Source of the DNA: Hippea maritima DSM 10411
Lineage (GTDB): Bacteria; Campylobacterota_A; Desulfurellia; Desulfurellales; Hippeaceae
DNA length: 64,000 nt
Direction of reading: 5' to 3'
Assembly (NCBI RefSeq): GCF_000194135.1
Contig: NC_015318.1
Span: forward strand, 510,501-574,500
In this document: piece after piece, positions 60,403-64,000 of the stretch
Numbering within the stretch: the first letter of the stretch is position 1
Layout of the letters: each line of letters opens with the position of its first letter
Notes under the pieces: model-generated
Databases searched by the model: none
What the model was told of the DNA's origin: nothing
What the model saw: the letters and a program-made list of their open reading frames with translations, nothing else
Program-made: the position numbers and the translations under genes

Positions 60403-61788
60403 ATGAAGTTGCTGAGACGCCTGTATGTTTTGAGTTTGGTTTTTGTTTTTGTTTTAAATGCAGTTGTTTTTGCCACATGTTTACCTGATATAAGGAGTGT
60501 TGCAAAAAAAGCTCTACCTGCTGTTGTAAACATCAGTACAACCCAAATTGTTGAGGCTCCATCAAATCCTTTTGGTTTTGGATTTGACTCTAATGACCCG
60601 TTTAATGAGTTTTTTAAGCAGTTTTTCAATAATATTCCTGTAAAAAGAAAGATTCATGCTCTTGGCTCTGGTTTTATAATCTCTAAAAACGGCTATATTC
60701 TGACAAATTATCATGTTGTTAGAAGAGCATCCACTATAAGGGTTACGCTACTTAAGGATAAAGCAGTGTATAAAGCTAAGGTTGTAGGGGAAGATCCAAA
60801 GGCTGATATAGCATTGATAAAGATAAAACCCAGAGAGGATTTGCCTGTATTAAAATTAGGGGATTCATCTAAACTTGAAATAGGTGATTGGGTTGTGGCT
60901 GTTGGAAATCCATTTGGATTAAACGGTACAGTAACTGCAGGAATAATATCGGCCAAAGGTAGGGTTATAGGCGAGGGGCCATATGACCATTTCTTGCAAA
61001 CAGATGCAGCCATAAACCCAGGAAATTCTGGTGGTCCTCTTCTTAATTTGAACGGAGAAGTTGTGGGAATTAATACGGCTATTGTCGCTGGTGGACAGGG
61101 TATTGGGTTTGCCATACCAATTAATATGGTAAAATCTGAATTACCTTATCTAATGAAAGGTGAAAAGGTTAAGAGGGGCTATCTGGGAGTAACGGTTCAG
61201 GATTTAACATCGGACGCGGCTAAAGCATTACAACTTAAAAATATAGAGGGTGGTGCTATAATTTCTCAGGTGTTTAAAAACTCTCCAGCTGCTAAAGCAG
61301 GTTTAAAACCAGGAGATATTATAGTTACTATAAATGGACAACCTGTTTTGTCGGCAGGCGACCTTTCATATAAAGTGTTTACAATGAAGCCTGGAGTTGT
61401 AGTTGATTTTGGCATAATTAGAAACGGAAATAACATGGATATAAAGGTTAAACTGGGCAGGCGACCTACAAGTGAAGAAATGGCCGAGAATATAACCTCT
61501 ATTTACAAAACGCCATATGGGTTCTCCGTTTCCAATATAACACCTCAACTTAAGAATAAATACGATATAAAGGTAGAAAAAGGTGTGGTTGTTGTTAAGG
61601 TTGAACCGGGCTCTTTTGCCTATTCTGTTGGAATACAGCCAGGTGATGTTATTGTAAAGATGAACTACAAGAGGGTTAAAAATATACATGATTTGAAGAA
61701 AATAATTAGTAAATCAAAGGATAAAAATGTTGTTTTCTTTAATATTATAAGGGGAACTACTCAGATTTTTGTCACTATCCAGAGATAA
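60403..61788 (+). CDS. degP: Periplasmic serine protease HtrA/DegP (Do)
   Basis: Periplasmic protease and chaperone for damaged envelope proteins. It has a signal peptide (about 1-26), the trypsin-like domain with catalytic His104 (TNYHVV), Asp135 (DPKADIALI) and Ser209 (PGNSGGPL), then two PDZ domains (about 255-345 and 370-455). ATG 60403, seven bases after AGGAGG, is chosen over GTG 60376. It has its own promoter and a strong terminator follows. Confidence 0.94.
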   Translation: MKLLRRLYVLSLVFVFVLNAVVFATCLPDIRSVAKKALPAVVNISTTQIVEAPSNPFGFGFDSNDPFNEFFKQFFNNIPVKRKIHALGSGFIISKNGYILTNYHVVRRASTIRVTLLKDKAVYKAKVVGEDPKADIALIKIKPREDLPVLKLGDSSKLEIGDWVVAVGNPFGLNGTVTAGIISAKGRVIGEGPYDHFLQTDAAINPGNSGGPLLNLNGEVVGINTAIVAGGQGIGFAIPINMVKSELPYLMKGEKVKRGYLGVTVQDLTSDAAKALQLKNIEGGAIISQVFKNSPAAKAGLKPGDIIVTINGQPVLSAGDLSYKVFTMKPGVVVDFGIIRNGNNMDIKVKLGRRPTSEEMAENITSIYKTPYGFSVSNITPQLKNKYDIKVEKGVVVVKVEPGSFAYSVGIQPGDVIVKMNYKRVKNIHDLKKIISKSKDKNVVFFNIIRGTTQIFVTIQR

Positions 61789-61793
61789 CCTTC

Positions 61794-61818
61794 AGGGGCA
61801 CTATGCCCCTCTTTTTTT
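61794..61818 (+). terminator. Terminator after htrA
   Basis: AGGGGCA pairs with TGCCCCT around CTA, then C and T7. Only six bases separate the T run from the next start codon. Confidence 0.88.
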
Positions 61819-61824
61819 ATTTCT

Positions 61825-62574
61825 ATGAAAAGAAAAACTGACTTTTTACTGATTTTTGCTTCTATAGTTGTTATTGTTTCTATACCACTTTTTTATGGCA
61901 GTGTATACACGAGGTTTAAAGAATTTACAATTAGAAGGGCTTTTGTTTCTGGTAAGGTTATAGGTGTTTCTCCATCGTATGTCTCAGGTATGGTAGTTAA
62001 GATGTATGTCAAAGAGGGTGATAGTGTAAAAAAAGGTCAGATGATAGCGTTAATTGATGATACCCTTTATAAAGCTGAGGTTGAAAAGAAGCAGAGCAAA
62101 CTCAATAGTATGTTGTTTGAATTAGAAAGATTGGATAATATGACCAACTCTTATGCATACTCAAGCTTAAAGGATGAGATAGAGGTTTTAAAAAAAGATG
62201 TAAAGCTCTCTCAACTAATGCTTTCATATACGAGGATTGTAAGCCCAATCGATGGAGTTGTTGCTAAAGATGCAGTTCATGTTGGAGATAGTGTATCACC
62301 TTCGAGCGTTGTAGTTTATTTGTATAAGCCATCAACAATCTATGTTAGGGCATTTGTTGATGTAGAGAATGCTAAATATTTAAAGATAGGTAAGACCGTA
62401 ATTTTGAAGGATGTAGCAACAAAGGCAAAAAGTGAGGGGAAAATAGAAAAACTCGGTGGAATAGATGTTTTTTCTATCTGCAATAACGGGAGATATATGC
62501 CGGTTAGTATATCTTTAAAATCAAAAAAAGGTTTTAACTTCTCAGATCCGGTTTTGGTTATAGTTAAGCGCTAA
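61825..62574 (+). CDS. HlyD-like periplasmic adaptor protein
   Basis: A 249-residue protein with one N-terminal membrane anchor (about 7-27), a biotinyl-lipoyl-like half motif (GMVVKMYVKEGDSVKKGQMIAL), a short coiled coil (about 80-120) and the second half motif (YTRIVSPIDGVVAKDAV). This is a short membrane-fusion-type adaptor without a partner pump beside it. The ATG has no ribosome-binding site and follows the htrA terminator by six bases. It is coupled to nfi by TAATG. Confidence 0.85.
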   Translation: MKRKTDFLLIFASIVVIVSIPLFYGSVYTRFKEFTIRRAFVSGKVIGVSPSYVSGMVVKMYVKEGDSVKKGQMIALIDDTLYKAEVEKKQSKLNSMLFELERLDNMTNSYAYSSLKDEIEVLKKDVKLSQLMLSYTRIVSPIDGVVAKDAVHVGDSVSPSSVVVYLYKPSTIYVRAFVDVENAKYLKIGKTVILKDVATKAKSEGKIEKLGGIDVFSICNNGRYMPVSISLKSKKGFNFSDPVLVIVKR

Positions 62575-63242
62575 TGGATTTATCCAGCCTAAAAGATGAG
62601 CAAAACAGACTTGCTCTAAAGCTAAATTTAAAGGATAGGATATCTCCTAATAGAGTTAGATTTGTTGCAGGCATAGATTTAACCTATTTAAATATTTGGA
62701 AAAACCCTACGCTTGGCATAGCCGCTTTGGTTGTCTGGGATGTAAAAGAAAAGTCTATTGTTGATGTTTTCTATTATGAGCAAGAGGTAGATTTTCCTTA
62801 TATACCAACGTTTTTAGCTTATCGTGAACTACCGTTGGTTTTGGGCGTTTTTAAAAAGTGTAATGTTGAGGTTGATGCTTTTATGCTTGATGGCATGGGT
62901 ATAATTCACCCTCGAAAACTTGGTATAGCTGCACATTTTGGCGTTGTTTGCGATGTTGTTTCTTTAGGGTGTGCTAAATCTCATCTTATAGGTGTTTATG
63001 ATGAACCGGCTAACGTACCAGGTGATTATAAACCCGTTTTTGTTGAAAATGAATTACGTGGTTTTGTTATGCGTTCAAGGAAAAACGCAAACCCTATATT
63101 TATTTCGCCTGGCAACAATATAACGTCGCATTCAGCAGTTGAGACAACTCTTTTGTGTTTAGAGGGTTACAGGCTTCCCCAGCCAACAAGGCTTGCCCAC
63201 AATTACCTTCAACAATACAGAAGAAAATTACTTAGCAGGTAA
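62574..63242 (+). CDS. nfi: Endonuclease V (deoxyinosine 3'-endonuclease)
   Basis: Nicks DNA next to deoxyinosine formed by adenine deamination. The RNase H-like core shows Asp35 (AGIDLTY), Glu85 (YRELP), Asp106 (DGMG), the IHPRKLG and GCAKSHLIG segments. Length 222 is typical. Its product links to dITP control by RdgB. The end overlaps the convergent kinase gene by 15 bases. Confidence 0.92.
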   Translation: MDLSSLKDEQNRLALKLNLKDRISPNRVRFVAGIDLTYLNIWKNPTLGIAALVVWDVKEKSIVDVFYYEQEVDFPYIPTFLAYRELPLVLGVFKKCNVEVDAFMLDGMGIIHPRKLGIAAHFGVVCDVVSLGCAKSHLIGVYDEPANVPGDYKPVFVENELRGFVMRSRKNANPIFISPGNNITSHSAVETTLLCLEGYRLPQPTRLAHNYLQQYRRKLLSR

Positions 63243-64000
63243 ATTTATCTTGAACACAGCCCCATTTTTTGAGTTGTAAACCTCTATTGAGCCGTTTAGA
63301 TGTTCCTCTATAATAATCTTGCTTATATATAAACCAAGCCCTGTACCCTTTTTTCCTTTTGTTGTGAAATATGCGTCAAATATGTAATTGATAATTCTTT
63401 CGTCTATACCACCGCCGTTATCCTCTATCTCTATTATAACTTTTTTGTTTTCTATGTTTGTTCTGATGATTATCATAGGTTTTTTTATGTTTCTATCTAT
63501 GAGTGCATCCCTTGAATTGTTTAAGATATTAAATATCACGTGTTTAAGCTCGTTGCCGTATAATTCAATTGTGCAGTTGCAATTTAATTCGGTCTTTATC
63601 TCTATATTTTTGCTTGCGAAGTGGTCATTAATTATTCGCAATAGATTTCTTATTAGTTCATCTATATTTGTTGGTTCTTTTACTGTTTCTAATCTGAAAA
63701 AGTTTCTAAAATCATCAATTGTTTCACTTAAATGTTTTACGTGCTCAAGTATATTGTTTAGCTTTTCTGTAAATATTTTTTCGTCAATATTTCTGTCTGT
63801 TTGTATGTTAATTAAGAGATTATTCACAGTAGCTGATATCACGTTTAGAGGTTGCCTCCATTGATGCGCGATCATCATCATTGTATCACCTACTGCAGCA
63901 GCTTTAGATTGATGCATAATCATCCTATCTTTTTTTAGGTTTTTTTCAGTTTCTTCTTTTACTTTAATGTTTAGCTGTTTGTTTAGCTCGTTTAACTGTT
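63228..64000 (-). CDS. Sensor histidine kinase, C-terminal part (cut by window edge)
   Basis: The reading frame stays open to the right edge. Visible parts: a coiled-coil linker (QLNELNKQLNIKVKEETEK), the phospho-acceptor box with His in AHQWRQPLN, the N box HVIFNILNNSRDA, the G1 box DNGGGI and G2 GTGLGLY. An internal ATG at 63923 could start a shorter product but the upstream coiled coil is clearly part of it. Sensor and membrane domains are outside the window. Confidence 0.9.
   Translation of the reverse strand, partial: QLNELNKQLNIKVKEETEKNLKKDRMIMHQSKAAAVGDTMMMIAHQWRQPLNVISATVNNLLINIQTDRNIDEKIFTEKLNNILEHVKHLSETIDDFRNFFRLETVKEPTNIDELIRNLLRIINDHFASKNIEIKTELNCNCTIELYGNELKHVIFNILNNSRDALIDRNIKKPMIIIRTNIENKKVIIEIEDNGGGIDERIINYIFDAYFTTKGKKGTGLGLYISKIIIEEHLNGSIEVYNSKNGAVFKINLPAK

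Noticed and set aside
1-64000. tRNA, rRNA, CRISPR arrays, insertion sequences, prophage or attachment sites
   Set aside because: Intergenic gaps were read on both strands; none holds a cloverleaf, repeat-spacer series, transposase, integrase or long terminal repeats. All gaps are under 300 bases.

Overview
The window reads as ordinary chromosome from an AT-rich, Gram-negative bacterium. The Gram-negative call rests on Kdo synthesis (kdsA, kdsC, kdsD), Lpt export proteins (an LptF/G permease, LptC, LptA), an O-antigen ligase, a FadL-type outer-membrane protein and a periplasmic HtrA protease. The best-fitting group, by inference only, is the anaerobic sulfur-reducing Desulfurellales (Hippea/Desulfurella-like). 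Reasons are a mitochondrial-type citrate synthase that looks very highly expressed, an FmdE/TauE/ArsR operon, NifX-type small proteins, a two-gene SufBC-like Fe-S assembly unit, a GatB/GlnRS/GltX mixture and many c-di-GMP enzymes. No rRNA, tRNA, CRISPR array, insertion sequence or prophage was found, and no gap between genes exceeds 300 bases.

Layout. 1-560 (minus): the start of a NifX-like gene, a J-domain protein and a possible 38-residue coupled ORF. 644-16162 (plus): radA, then a long tightly packed run: kdsA, lptF/G, ppsR, two coiled-coil membrane proteins, an AI-2E-type transporter, purM, purN, gatB, pyrC, accD, a hypothetical, acyP, a TPR protein, kdsD, kdsC, lptC, aroA. 16159-18724 (minus): a short-chain dehydrogenase and a Cache-GAF-GGDEF protein. 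18973-26268 (plus): a GntR-like regulator, hydantoinase/oxoprolinase subunits hyuA and hyuB and a three-gene TRAP transporter, apparently one catabolic operon. 26332-32304 (plus): Sir2 deacylase, glnS, secA, ogt and a SIMPL protein. 32296-40600 (minus): a dynamin-like GTPase, a second large GGDEF protein, and a HAD / metallo-beta-lactamase / adenine deaminase / TrmI cluster. 40835-46099 (plus): citrate synthase with its own strong promoter and terminator, a PflX-like radical SAM protein, ftsH, folP. 46096-48650 (minus): the fmdE-tauE-arsR operon behind an operator-containing promoter, then a zinc-ribbon protein and a NifX-like protein. 48907-63242 (plus): a FadL-type porin, an ACT protein, def, uvrB, smsC-smsB, a zinc-finger membrane protein, an O-antigen ligase, tal, rdgB, lptA, gltX, a YihY protein, htrA, an HlyD-like adaptor and nfi. 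63228-64000 (minus): a sensor kinase cut by the window edge.

The observations most worth following are: (i) the citrate synthase gene, whose promoter, leader, terminator and codon choice suit a flux-carrying enzyme such as the one used in the reversed oxidative TCA cycle; (ii) a perfect 22-base palindrome filling the promoter of the fmdE-tauE-arsR operon; (iii) the GntR-HyuAB-TRAP operon with repeated operator-like sequences; (iv) a recurring arrangement in which the -10 box lies 6-9 bases before the start codon with no ribosome-binding site, suggesting leaderless mRNAs; (v) the minimal SufBC-like pair.
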